A stretch of DNA of 35,164 nt, from the NCBI GenBank assembly GCA_902761275.1, contig CACWJS010000047.1, forward strand, positions 1,258 to 36,421. Reading direction: 5' to 3'. A program made the translations under genes and the position numbers. The DNA is from an uncultured bacterium. GTDB taxonomy: Bacteria > Verrucomicrobiota > Kiritimatiellia > RFP12 > UBA1067. Of the stretch, positions 27,494-34,538 are shown piece by piece (the stretch's first letter is position 1; each line of letters begins with the position of its first letter). Under the pieces are notes generated by a model. That model did not search any database and was not told where the DNA came from. It worked only from the letters and a program-made list of their open reading frames with translations.

Positions 27494-28386
27494 TGAAGCC
27501 ATTTGCGCCGATCCTTCTTGCCGTTGCCCTCCCCGCTTTCGCCGGGCGGGTGCCGTTCCTTCCCGAGACGGCGCCGACTAACGACACTCCTGTTGCGGTT
27601 CGCGTCCTCGGCAACAACATGCCGATCGTTCGCGGCGAAGTGGACGGGATGCCCTGCACGCTTCTCTTCGACACCGGCGCGACGCACACGACGCTCGACA
27701 AGGGCTTCGTGGAACGCGAACTCAAGGATCACAAGATTGAGAAAGTCGTCCTCGCGGGCGTGACAAATGTCGAGGGCTTGCCGTCGCTCATGCACGCCGA
27801 TTCATTCAAGGTCGGCGCGGCGGAGTTCTGCGACTTCGACGTGATGGTGCTCGACATCTCGCATTTCCCGAAGGGGATTGGCGAGAAGATAGACGGCGTA
27901 ATAGGCATGAATGTCATCGGGCGCGTCACGACGCTCGTCTCCTTGGGCGAGGGCGAGGTTGTCTTCGCACCGGCGCGCGCGCGTCTTGCGGGGTTCACGA
28001 ATGCCGTTGATCGCGCGGCGTCCGATCCCTTTAGCATCGACCTCAAGGCGCGCTATGGCGAGAAGGAGATTTCGCTTATCGTCGACTCGGCCGCGTCGAT
28101 GACGTTTCTCGGGCGCGAAACCGGCTGGCCCGCGACAGATGCGAAAGTCGGAATCTCCGCCACCGACGTGAACGGCAACGGCTCGTCTATCGCGCCAGTG
28201 GTCGGGAAGCCCGGCGAGCTCGTCCTCGGGATTCCGCTCTCGATAAGCCCGATGGTCGTCGCGGAGCCGATGAACCGCATCGGGGCGGATACGCTTCTAA
28301 AATACGATTTGCTCATTGGCTGGCAGCGCGTCGCGTTTCGCCCGCGCCGTGAGCCGAACAAAGCCAAGGAAGGGGAAGGGAAATGA
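27493..28386 (+). CDS. Exported retropepsin-like aspartyl protease family protein
   Basis: 297 residues, signal peptide MKPFAPILLAVALPAFA. LLFDTGATHTTL at 58-69 has the catalytic D-T-G of retropepsin-like proteases. A second, degenerate half contains LIVDSAASMTFL with D198 where DTG would be DSA, as expected from an internal duplication of the retropepsin domain. Whether the second site is active is unclear. ATG 27493 overlaps the preceding stop; the long open frame upstream of it is not used. Coupled in turn to the next gene (AAATGA). Confidence 0.75.
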   Translation: MKPFAPILLAVALPAFAGRVPFLPETAPTNDTPVAVRVLGNNMPIVRGEVDGMPCTLLFDTGATHTTLDKGFVERELKDHKIEKVVLAGVTNVEGLPSLMHADSFKVGAAEFCDFDVMVLDISHFPKGIGEKIDGVIGMNVIGRVTTLVSLGEGEVVFAPARARLAGFTNAVDRAASDPFSIDLKARYGEKEISLIVDSAASMTFLGRETGWPATDAKVGISATDVNGNGSSIAPVVGKPGELVLGIPLSISPMVVAEPMNRIGADTLLKYDLLIGWQRVAFRPRREPNKAKEGEGK

Positions 28387-28937
28387 AGATAAAGTTCCTG
28401 AAGGTCAAGGGCACGTGGCGCGAGGTTGCCGACGCGGCCCGCACGACGATCCGCCGCGAAGAAGGCCAGGGCGAGCCGAGCTCCAAATGGAAGAAGCGCA
28501 TCTTGCTCGCGGAACATTCGCCCGTCCGCAAGCTCTGCTTCAACTGGAAGTGGATGGACTTGCCTTACTGGGTGAGCGTCCATTTTGTGCGCCATAAATT
28601 CGGCATCGAGCATTTTGTCTCGACGCAGCGCACCGACAGGACGGGCGTCCAGCGCGATGCGAACCGCCAGGACGCGCCCGTCATGCACGAGTGCTTTGCG
28701 AACGCCCAGGCCGTGATGTTCATTTCGCGCCGCCGCCTCTGTGGGCAAGCGAGCGCAGAGACGCGCGCGGCGTGGAAGGCCGTCGTCGACGAAATCGCTA
28801 AAAAGGAGCCCGAGGTCGCGGCTTGCTGCGTGCCGGAATGCGTCTATCGCGGGTTCTGCCCCGAGTTCAAGCCGTGCGGCTACTGCGGCACCGCCGCGTG
28901 GAAAAAAGCAGTAGACGCCTACCGCGAAGTGAAATAA
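28383..28937 (+). CDS. Divergent ThyX-like (FAD-dependent thymidylate synthase fold) protein
   Basis: 184 residues. LAEHSPVRKLCFNWKWMDL, WVSVHFVRHKFGIEHFVSTQ, RTDRTGVQRDANRQDAPV, NAQAVMFISRRRLC and the terminal CVYRGFCPE...CGYC match small ThyX-related proteins I recall from phages and gut bacteria. The canonical ThyX signature RHRxxSxNxxSxR is altered to RHK-x7-STQR, so flavin-dependent dTMP synthesis is uncertain. A Cys-rich tail is extra. It overlaps the retropepsin gene by four bases, at the end of the envelope cluster. Confidence 0.65.
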   Translation: MKIKFLKVKGTWREVADAARTTIRREEGQGEPSSKWKKRILLAEHSPVRKLCFNWKWMDLPYWVSVHFVRHKFGIEHFVSTQRTDRTGVQRDANRQDAPVMHECFANAQAVMFISRRRLCGQASAETRAAWKAVVDEIAKKEPEVAACCVPECVYRGFCPEFKPCGYCGTAAWKKAVDAYREVK

Positions 28938-28942
28938 TTTGA

Positions 28943-28948
28943 TATAAT
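28943..28948 (+). promoter_or_regulatory. Promoter -10 box of rpoZ-smpB
   Basis: TATAAT preceded by AATTTGA, 29 bases before ATG 28977 and its GGAGAAAAG ribosome site. Confidence 0.6.
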
Positions 28949-28976
28949 ACGCGCTTCCAACGGAGAAAAGACTGAG

Positions 28977-29255
28977 ATGAACAACGAACTTTTGAAGAAG
29001 GCCCACGAGAAGATTCCTTCTGTCCCTGTGCTTGTGAACCTGATTTCCAAGCGCGAGCGCGAGCTCATCAACGGCGCGAAGCCGCTTGTGAAGCCCCAGT
29101 CGCTCGACGAGGACAAGTGCGATATCGCGCTCCGCGAAGTCGCAGAGGGCAAGCTTATCGCGGAAATCGACTTCGATGCCATCGCCAAGGCAGAAGATGC
29201 CAAGACGAAGTGGAACCTTAAGCACGTCAACGTGAATTCGCTCTACTCGGACTAA
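28977..29255 (+). CDS. rpoZ: RNA polymerase omega subunit-like protein
   Basis: 92 residues. VLVNLISKRERELINGAKPLV matches the omega core (N-x-V/I-S-K-R-x-R-x-L-x2-G-A-x-P-L-V), followed by DIALREVAEGKL as in omega. The N-terminal part differs from proteobacterial omega, as in PVC bacteria. It aids RNA polymerase assembly. GGAGAAAAG precedes the start, and smpB begins on the very next base after its stop. Confidence 0.8.
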   Translation: MNNELLKKAHEKIPSVPVLVNLISKRERELINGAKPLVKPQSLDEDKCDIALREVAEGKLIAEIDFDAIAKAEDAKTKWNLKHVNVNSLYSD

Positions 29256-29708
29256 GTGGCCGATAAGAAGTTCAATCCGGTCTTCGCCGAGAACAGGAAG
29301 GCGAGGCATGACTATACCGTGCTCGAGACTATCGAGTGCGGTATAGTGCTTACGGGAACGGAGGTAAAAAGCGTCCGTCACGGCGAGGTGTCGCTCTCGG
29401 GGAGCTACGGCGCAGTTCTCAAGGGCGAACTCTGGCTCGTCGGTGCAGACATTGCGGCCTACAAGTTCGGCAACCGCTTCAACCACGAGCCGAAGTCGAT
29501 GCGAAAGCTCCTCGTCCACGCGAAGGAGGTGCGCGACCTCCAGCTCAAGACCGAGGCGAAGGGTCTTACGCTCATACCTCTCAAGGTTTTCCTCAAGAAC
29601 GGGCGCATAAAAGTCGACCTCGGCGTGTGCCGCGGCAAGCAGCTCCACGACAAGCGAGACGCCCTAAAGAAAAAAGCAATGCGGCGCGACCTTGAAAGGG
29701 GCGACTGA
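29256..29708 (+). CDS. smpB: SsrA-binding protein SmpB
   Basis: Partner of tmRNA in ribosome rescue. Recognised by NRKARHDYTVLETIECGIVLTGTEVKS, FNHEPKSMRKLL, the conserved LHDKRD near the C-terminus and a basic tail; 150 residues is normal. The start is GTG 29256, abutting the rpoZ stop TAA without its own ribosome site, so translation is probably coupled. No ssrA gene was found in the window. Confidence 0.95.
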   Translation: MADKKFNPVFAENRKARHDYTVLETIECGIVLTGTEVKSVRHGEVSLSGSYGAVLKGELWLVGADIAAYKFGNRFNHEPKSMRKLLVHAKEVRDLQLKTEAKGLTLIPLKVFLKNGRIKVDLGVCRGKQLHDKRDALKKKAMRRDLERGD

Positions 29709-29715
29709 TTTTTGA

Positions 29716-29721
29716 TATAAT
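29716..29721 (+). promoter_or_regulatory. Promoter -10 box of secY
   Basis: TATAAT preceded by TTTTTGA, 42 bases ahead of ATG 29764; AAGAAGGAAAGAG is the ribosome site region. Confidence 0.6.
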
Positions 29722-29763
29722 ACACAAAAGTTTTCGCAAAAAGAAGGAAAGAGAGATCAAAAA

Positions 29764-31164
29764 ATGGCGATGATGAAGGGCTTTTCGAACGCGTTCCGCA
29801 TCCCGGAGCTTCGGAAGAAAATCTTGATTACGCTCGGCCTCGTGTTCGTGTGCCGTCTTGTTTCGCAGATTCCTACGCCTGGTGTCGACTGGCAGGCGCT
29901 CCAGCGCATTATAGCCGACTTCAAGAGCTCGTCCGCCGGCGGCGGTATGCTTGACTGGTTCGAGGTGTTCACCGGCGGTGCGCTCGGGCAGTGCGCCATC
30001 GGCTTCCTCTCGATCTGGCCCTACATCTCGGCGCAGATCGTAATCCAGCTCCTCGGCTCGGTCATCCCCGCGCTCGAGAAGCTGAAGAAGGAAGGCGAGT
30101 CGGGCCGCCAGCAGCTCGCGCAGATTACGCGCTATCTCACGATTGTCCTCTGCGTTGTCCAGTCCTGGGGCATCGCGACCGTGCTCAGCCACCCGGCTAT
30201 GCTTGGCCCGGCGTTTGCGGGCACCGAGATCGTTGCGAATCCCGGCATCGGCTTCCACCTTATGACGGTGATCGGCATGACTACTGCGTCGCTCTTCGTC
30301 ATGTGGCTCGCTGACCAGATCACGACCTTCGGCATCGGCAACGGCGCATCGCTGATCATCATGATCAACATCACGTCGCGCCTCCCGCAGGCGCTCATCG
30401 GCGCGTGGGAGCGCTATATCGGCCTCGGCGGCGTCAAGGCCTCGGCTCCTATTGCCGAGCTTCCGATCCTCATCCTGTTCTTCCTCATCGTCGTCATGGG
30501 CACTGTGATGCTCACGCAGGGCGTCAGGAAGGTGACGATCCACTCCACCCGCCGTTCGGTGGGCGGTGGCAACACGTACGGTATGCAGCAGACGTTCATG
30601 CCGCTGCGCGTCAACTACACGGGTGTCATGCCGATCATCTTCGCGCAGCCGCTCATTCAGATCCCGGCCGCGGTTCTCGTCAAGATGACCGATGCGACCT
30701 CCGGCGGCATCTCCGGCAGTCTCAACCGCTTCGGCCAGGCACTCGCCGACCCCGGCTCCGCGCTCCACGTCGTCATCTACGCCGCGCTCATCATGTTCTT
30801 CGCGTTCTTCTGGGTGGCGACGCAGTTCAATGCAATCGACATCTCCGAGAACCTCAAGAAGGACGGCAGCTACGTTCCCGGCATCCGCCCGGGCCGCGCG
30901 ACAGCCGAGTACCTCGATGACATGATGACGAAGATCACGCTCATCGGCGGCACGGGGCTTCTCATCGTGGCTCTCATACCGATGCTCCTCATGGGCTGGA
31001 TGCGCCTCCCGTGGGTGATCGCGTCGTTCTTCGGCGGTACGTCGCTCCTCATTATCGTGGGTGTCGCGCTCGATACGCTCCGCATCATGGAGTCGCATCT
31101 TCTCGTGCGCAAGTACGAGGGCTTCCTCTCGCACGGCTCGCTCCGCGGCCGTGGCGGGGTGTAA
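29764..31164 (+). CDS. secY: Preprotein translocase channel subunit SecY
   Basis: Ten-span inner-membrane channel of the Sec pathway; 466 residues. FRIPELRKKILITLGLVFVCRLVSQIP is the typical start, followed by the plug-region, ITRYLTIVL, FGIGNGASLIIM, RKVTIHSTRR with the cytosolic loop, and LRIMESHLLVRKYEGFL at the end. secY normally sits in the ribosomal protein operon beside rplO; here it has its own promoter behind smpB and no ribosomal protein genes next to it. Secretes the Sec-dependent lipoproteins encoded in this window. Confidence 0.96.
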   Translation: MAMMKGFSNAFRIPELRKKILITLGLVFVCRLVSQIPTPGVDWQALQRIIADFKSSSAGGGMLDWFEVFTGGALGQCAIGFLSIWPYISAQIVIQLLGSVIPALEKLKKEGESGRQQLAQITRYLTIVLCVVQSWGIATVLSHPAMLGPAFAGTEIVANPGIGFHLMTVIGMTTASLFVMWLADQITTFGIGNGASLIIMINITSRLPQALIGAWERYIGLGGVKASAPIAELPILILFFLIVVMGTVMLTQGVRKVTIHSTRRSVGGGNTYGMQQTFMPLRVNYTGVMPIIFAQPLIQIPAAVLVKMTDATSGGISGSLNRFGQALADPGSALHVVIYAALIMFFAFFWVATQFNAIDISENLKKDGSYVPGIRPGRATAEYLDDMMTKITLIGGTGLLIVALIPMLLMGWMRLPWVIASFFGGTSLLIIVGVALDTLRIMESHLLVRKYEGFLSHGSLRGRGGV

Positions 31165-31179
31165 GTCGCTTTCCCCTTG

Positions 31180-31303
31180 CCCGCCGCTGTGCGGGTTTGG
31201 CTGATTCAGTTCTGCGGCCGCGCGAATGGGCTTTGGCTCGACGCGCGGCCGTCGTGTAATGTCTGGACTCGGCTCAAGACCCCACCCCTACCGCAGTAGG
31301 GGT
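31180..31303 (+). other. secY-GH10 intergenic hairpins
   Basis: Three hairpins: CCCGC-CGCTGT-GCGGG followed by TTT (31180-31198, a weak terminator for secY). A perfect 10-bp stem, CGGCCGCGCG (31215-31224) with CGCGCGGCCG (31242-31251), has a 17-base loop. A perfect 8-bp stem, ACCCCTAC-CGCA-GTAGGGGT, lies at 31284-31303. The last two have no T run and are unexplained. Confidence 0.5.
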
Positions 31304-31325
31304 TGGCAGATTTCCGCGCAAGTGG

Positions 31326-31331
31326 TAAAAT
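31326..31331 (+). promoter_or_regulatory. Candidate -10 box of the GH10 gene
   Basis: TGGTAAAAT places TAAAAT at 31326-31331, 41 bases before ATG 31373, which has AAGGGAGA ahead of it. Confidence 0.45.
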
Positions 31332-31372
31332 GGCGGCAAATCTCACTGAAGATCAAAAAGGGAGAATTCGAA

Positions 31373-32785
31373 ATGTCTGTGACACGAAGATCGTTTTTGG
31401 CTGCGGCGGGCGCGTATGGCGCGATGGGCGTATTCGGGCCGTCGCTTTGGGCGGCGATGAAGTATGACCGCGACGCGGTGCTGGAGCGTTTTCGTCTACG
31501 TGCGGCCGATACTGATGCCCGAGTCAAAGCGGGGATAGAGGCGAACAGAAAGCGTCCGATGTTCTTCACGTTCAAGGACGCCGCAGGCAAGATACTCGAG
31601 AACGTCCACGTCAAGGTCGTGCAGAAGACACATGACTTCAAGTATGGCGCCGATATCTTCATGCTGGACGAGATCGGCGACAGCAAAGAGAAGAACGAGG
31701 CGTACAAGGAGCATTTTGCCGCGGCGTTCAACCTGGCGACCGTGCCGTTCTACTGGAAGGACCTGGAGCCCGAGGAAGGCAAGACGCGCTACGCGAAGAA
31801 CTCGCCGAAAATCTACCGCCGCCCGCCGCCGGATCTCTGCGTCGAATGGTGCGAGGCGCATGGCATCGAGCCGAAGGCGCATTGCCTCAACTATTCCGGC
31901 CAGTCACCCGACTGGTCGAGAGGCGACATCCAGAAGGAGAAGTATCTTTTGGAGAAGCGCTTCCGCGAACTCGCGGAACGCTACGCAAGGCGCGTTCTCA
32001 TGTGGGAGGTCACGAACGAGACTTTCTGGGGGTCGGACGACAAGGGGTGCAACTTCTACCACGAGCCAGATTTTGTCGAGTGGAGCTTCAAGCTCGCCGA
32101 GCGCTACTTCCCCGCCAACCACCTCGTCATCAACGAGTGGAGCGGTCTCTGGGGCGACACCTGGAGCCACCGTTCGCGCGGCCGCTACTACATGCAGATC
32201 GAGCGCGCGATGCTTAAGGGCGCGCGCATCGACGGCATCGGCATGCAGTTCCACATGTTCTTCGACGCCGCAAAGGCAATTTCCTCCACGCGCCACTTCT
32301 ACGACCCGCAATGTCTTTTCGACGTGATGGACACTTATGCAAAGCTCGGCAGACCCATCCAGATCACCGAAATCACCATCCCCGCCTACTCGAACGACCC
32401 TGGCGACGAGGAAGTGCAGGCGGAGATACTTCGTGAACTCTACCGCATCTGGTTCTCGCATCCGGCGATGGAGGCGATCATCTACTGGAACCTTCCCGAC
32501 GGCTATGCCTGGGGCGCGGAACCTGGCGACATGGCGACTGGCGAGAACCGCTACTACGGCGGACTTTGCCGCTTCGACATGACGCCGAAGCCCGCCTTCA
32601 ACGTCATAAAGGATCTTTTTGGCAAGGAGTGGCGCACCAACTTCGAGCGCGACGTCGGCGGCAAGTTCGCCTTCCGCGGCTTCAAGGGAACGTACGAACT
32701 CGAGGCGACTGCGAACGGCAAGACTGTCCGCCGCGAGTTCGGCATAAATACTGTATCCCCGAACTCCGTTGACATCATAATATAG
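31373..32785 (+). CDS. Tat-exported GH10 family glycosidase (endo-beta-1,4-xylanase type)
   Basis: 470-residue family GH10 enzyme, probably cleaving xylan or a related beta-1,4 glycan outside the cytoplasm. The N-terminus SVTRRSFLAAAGAYGAMG has a twin-arginine motif, so export as a folded protein through Tat is likely. GH10 retaining catalytic residues are E216 in WEVTNE (acid/base) and E333 in ITEIT (nucleophile); HCLNY and the IIYWNLPDGYAW region near the end of the barrel also fit. ATG 31373 is preferred to the start at 31226 because it carries the ribosome site and the Tat signal. No separate carbohydrate-binding module is obvious, but the first 100 residues before the barrel may form a small beta domain. 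Single-gene unit. Confidence 0.87.
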   Translation: MSVTRRSFLAAAGAYGAMGVFGPSLWAAMKYDRDAVLERFRLRAADTDARVKAGIEANRKRPMFFTFKDAAGKILENVHVKVVQKTHDFKYGADIFMLDEIGDSKEKNEAYKEHFAAAFNLATVPFYWKDLEPEEGKTRYAKNSPKIYRRPPPDLCVEWCEAHGIEPKAHCLNYSGQSPDWSRGDIQKEKYLLEKRFRELAERYARRVLMWEVTNETFWGSDDKGCNFYHEPDFVEWSFKLAERYFPANHLVINEWSGLWGDTWSHRSRGRYYMQIERAMLKGARIDGIGMQFHMFFDAAKAISSTRHFYDPQCLFDVMDTYAKLGRPIQITEITIPAYSNDPGDEEVQAEILRELYRIWFSHPAMEAIIYWNLPDGYAWGAEPGDMATGENRYYGGLCRFDMTPKPAFNVIKDLFGKEWRTNFERDVGGKFAFRGFKGTYELEATANGKTVRREFGINTVSPNSVDIII

Positions 32786-32800
32786 TCTGGTTATATGTAT

Positions 32801-32926
32801 ATGAAACGGTTGATTGCGTTTGCGGTGGCGATGGCGGCGATGGAGTCTTTTGCCGTCGCCTTCTGTATAAAAAGACATGCCAAAGAAAAATTCCGTTGTC
32901 CCCTTGATGTTGTCCGCCAGAGATGA
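32801..32926 (+). pseudogene. Possible 5' relic of a secreted-protein gene
   Basis: 41 codons from ATG 32801: MKRLIAFAVAMAAMESFAVAF is a convincing signal peptide, but the frame then runs into unrelated sequence and stops. It could be what remains of an exported protein gene that once followed the GH10 gene. No clear ribosome-binding site. Confidence 0.3.
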
Positions 32927-32988
32927 TACGATGTAATTGATCTTTCCGCAGGAGGGATCATCTGGATGCGGAGGAAAGTCTTCGCGTT

Positions 32989-33025
32989 GGTGGTGGGAAG
33001 CGATTTCCGCCACCTTCTCTTTTTT
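32989..33025 (+). terminator. Rho-independent terminator
   Basis: GGTGGTGGGAA, loop GCGA, TTTCCGCCACC (11 pairs including wobble), then TTCTCTTTTTT. It lies about 200 bases beyond the GH10 stop and ends that transcription unit. Confidence 0.8.
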
Positions 33026-33051
33026 CGGCGGTTGCGACTATAATCTCCCTA

Positions 33052-33081
33052 TTGACTTCGCTCGCTAAAGTATGTTAAAAT
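33052..33081 (+). promoter_or_regulatory. Promoter of the antitoxin-PIN operon
   Basis: TTGACT (33052-33057), 18 bases, TAAAAT (33076-33081); CAGGAGAAAT precedes ATG 33113. Confidence 0.65.
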
Positions 33082-33112
33082 GCTTTCGTTTCGACATGCA
33101 GGAGAAATAGAC

Positions 33113-33442
33113 ATGACTACGACATTGAGAATTGATGACAAGCTCAAGCATGACTGCGAGGTTGTGCTTGATGATTTGGGGCTTAGCATGGCTGGAGCCG
33201 TGACTATTTTCCTTAAGCAAGTGGTCAAGCAGCGCGGTATTCCTTTTGCGATTACATGCGATCGGCAGTCGCCCATGGATTACATAGTGCGCCGTGAAGT
33301 TAGTTTGAATGAGAGAGGCCGTATTGCGAAGCAGTTTGCCACCGAAATGCGAGAAGGATGCGAACGCGAATGGACTATGGAAGATATAGACGCTGAAATC
33401 GCCGCCGCTCGCAAGGATCGCAAGGCAAGGAAGATGTCTTGA
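33113..33442 (+). CDS. RelB/DinJ-type ribbon-helix-helix antitoxin
   Basis: 109 residues. TTTLRIDDKLKHDCEVVLDDLGLSMAGAVTIFL with QRGIPFAIT is the RelB/DinJ pattern. The C-terminal half is charged (REGCEREWTMEDIDAEIAAARKDRKARK) and should wrap the toxin. ATG 33113 is chosen over the ATG at 33080 because of the GGAGAAAT ribosome site and the homology start. It overlaps the PIN gene by one base (TGATG). It resembles the antitoxin at 15224 in its N-terminal half only. Confidence 0.82.
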   Translation: MTTTLRIDDKLKHDCEVVLDDLGLSMAGAVTIFLKQVVKQRGIPFAITCDRQSPMDYIVRREVSLNERGRIAKQFATEMREGCEREWTMEDIDAEIAAARKDRKARKMS

Positions 33443-33849
33443 TGTTTGCGGTTATTGACACGAATGTCATTGTCGCGTCACTCTTGACGCGCAACCACGA
33501 CTCTGCGACAGCCCGCGTAATGGATGCTGTATATTCGGGCAAAGTGACGCTACTCGTTTGTGACGAGATGCTAGCCGAATATGCTGATGTTCTCTATCGC
33601 CCACGGCTCAAGCTCGATGCTGCGAAATGCGAGTATATCTTATCGCTCATCTCGGATATAGGCAAGCGTATCGACCCTGCATCTTCAACAGTTGAAATGC
33701 CGGACGAAGATGACCGTGTATTTCTTGAAGTCGCAATGGCAGGTCAGAGTGAAGGCGAATCGCGTCTTGTTACAGGAAATCTGCGGCACTATCCTAAAGC
33801 TGATTTCATAGTTACCCCAGCAGATTTCTGCGCTTTGCTTGGAATCTAA
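33442..33849 (+). CDS. PIN-domain toxin (putative ribonuclease)
   Basis: 135 residues of the COG1569-type PIN family. Acidic site residues expected of the metal-dependent nuclease are visible: D in FAVIDTNVIV, E in LVCDEMLAEY, D in PDEDDRVFLEVA, and the LVTGNLRHY block near the end where the fourth site residue lies. ATG 33442 overlaps the antitoxin stop. Partnering with a RelB/DinJ-type RHH protein is less common than with VapB/AbrB types. Confidence 0.83.
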   Translation: MFAVIDTNVIVASLLTRNHDSATARVMDAVYSGKVTLLVCDEMLAEYADVLYRPRLKLDAAKCEYILSLISDIGKRIDPASSTVEMPDEDDRVFLEVAMAGQSEGESRLVTGNLRHYPKADFIVTPADFCALLGI

Positions 33850-33948
33850 TTTTGCACATCTTCCCGCCTCGCTTGCCCAGCCGCGCGCGGGGATGGGGAA
33901 GGGCGCGCGGGGCGGTAGATTGTGGCGGACGAAAAAAATTTTTCAGCC

Positions 33949-34028
33949 CGTTCCCTCGGCACTCGCTTCGCTCGGCGTGTTTGCTTCCCCATGGGTCGCA
34001 AACCCCCGCAAGGGGCGGTTACGTTCCC
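33949..34028 (-). repeat. Second copy of the 66-bp uppS element, intergenic, inverted
   Basis: Bases 33955-34022 match the reverse complement of 447-514 (64 of 68). Flanked by CGTTCCC at 33949-33955 and 34022-34028, a direct repeat unrelated to the AGAGGCGCG around the uppS copy. Confidence 0.8.
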
Positions 34029-34050
34029 CATTCCCCATTCCCCGTTCCCC
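34023..34050 (+). repeat. Heptamer tandem repeat
   Basis: (G/A)TTCCCC four times in a row. The complementary strand is a run of GGGG blocks that could form a G-quadruplex. Confidence 0.7.
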
Positions 34051-34059
34051 GATAGAATT

Positions 34060-34103
34060 GGGGACAGACCCCACGATAGTCGGGGACAGACCCCACGATA
34101 GTC
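34060..34103 (+). repeat. 22-bp tandem repeat with GGGGACAGACCCC palindrome
   Basis: Two exact copies of GGGGACAGACCCCACGATAG followed by TC. The GGGG-ACAGA-CCCC part is a small hairpin resembling REP-type motifs known in other phyla. The rest of 33850-34185 shows no gene; an A7T5 tract lies near 33931 and CCGCGCGC/GCGCGCGG arms near 33891. Confidence 0.7.
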
Positions 34104-34191
34104 AATAAAATCAAGGATTTGCGGGGTTTTGGGGGCGGCAAGCATGCCTTTTATCGCAGTTTTCGGGTAGACGGCTAACTCTGTTTTATGG

Positions 34192-34197
34192 TATCAT
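34192..34197 (+). promoter_or_regulatory. Candidate -10 box of the structured leader
   Basis: TATCAT preceded by TTTATGG, with a poor TAGACG 18 bases upstream. Transcription would begin near 34204 at the first hairpin. Confidence 0.4.
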
Positions 34198-34203
34198 GTA
34201 TGT

Positions 34204-34450
34204 GCTCTCCGGGATTGAACTCCGTGGCGACGGAGGTACGAACGGGAGCCTTGAAAGCTGTGGGTTGAAACTGACCTAGTCCTGCTGAGAACGGATCGAA
34301 AAGCCTGAAGGGTGGGCGGACGGTCCGGGAGGGGGCGATGACGTCGGGAACCGCGGCTGCCGATTTGGAACGCGAGAAGGAGGCTTCCTCCGCGGGCTTG
34401 AGCGCAATATGCGCGGCCTAAGCGTCGTCGGCATTTGGCGAGGCATCGCC
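34204..34450 (+). ncRNA. Candidate structured RNA or long leader, class unknown
   Basis: No ORF is convincing here, yet nested pairing is strong. GCTC(T)CC (34204-34210) pairs with GGGAGC (34244-34249) around an inner CTCCG-TGGCGA-CGGAG hairpin (34220-34235). TGCCGA (34358-34363) pairs with TCGGCA (34428-34433), closing a three-way junction. That junction holds CGCG..GGAGG-CTT-CCTCC..CGCG and GGC..GCGC-AATAT-GCGC..GCC. GGCGA-GGCA-TCGCC follows (34437-34450). I could not match it to 6S RNA, RNase P, tmRNA, SRP RNA or a known riboswitch. Confidence 0.4.
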
Positions 34451-34459
34451 TATTCCAAA

Positions 34460-34514
34460 AATGCGCCGTAGGCGTATTGTACCCTGCGACCGGCGTTCGG
34501 TCGCGCAATGCGCC
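34460..34514 (+). promoter_or_regulatory. Alternative hairpins ahead of the RhuM-like gene
   Basis: AATGCGCC occurs at 34460-34467 and 34507-34514. GGCGTATT (34471-34478) can pair with either. Pairing with the first gives a tight triloop stem. Pairing with the second gives a 9-bp stem (extended by one G-C) enclosing GCGACCG-GCGTT-CGGTCGC (34486-34504) that ends seven bases before the ribosome site AGGAAAGGG. The arrangement could act as a switch or attenuator; this is inference. Confidence 0.45.
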
Positions 34515-34538
34515 GGCACAACAGGAAAGGGATAGGTT

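Noticed and set aside
31226..31372. Upstream extension of the GH10 reading frame
   Set aside because: It covers intergenic hairpins and the promoter; ribosome site and Tat signal place the start at 31373.
33839..34108. 89-codon ORF after the PIN gene
   Set aside because: It consists of repeat sequence (66-bp element and heptamers) and has no ribosome-binding site or recognisable protein.
34204..34450. 6S RNA, RNase P RNA, tmRNA or SRP RNA
   Set aside because: None of the conserved core motifs I know for these RNAs could be found on either strand, so the region is reported only as an unidentified structured RNA.
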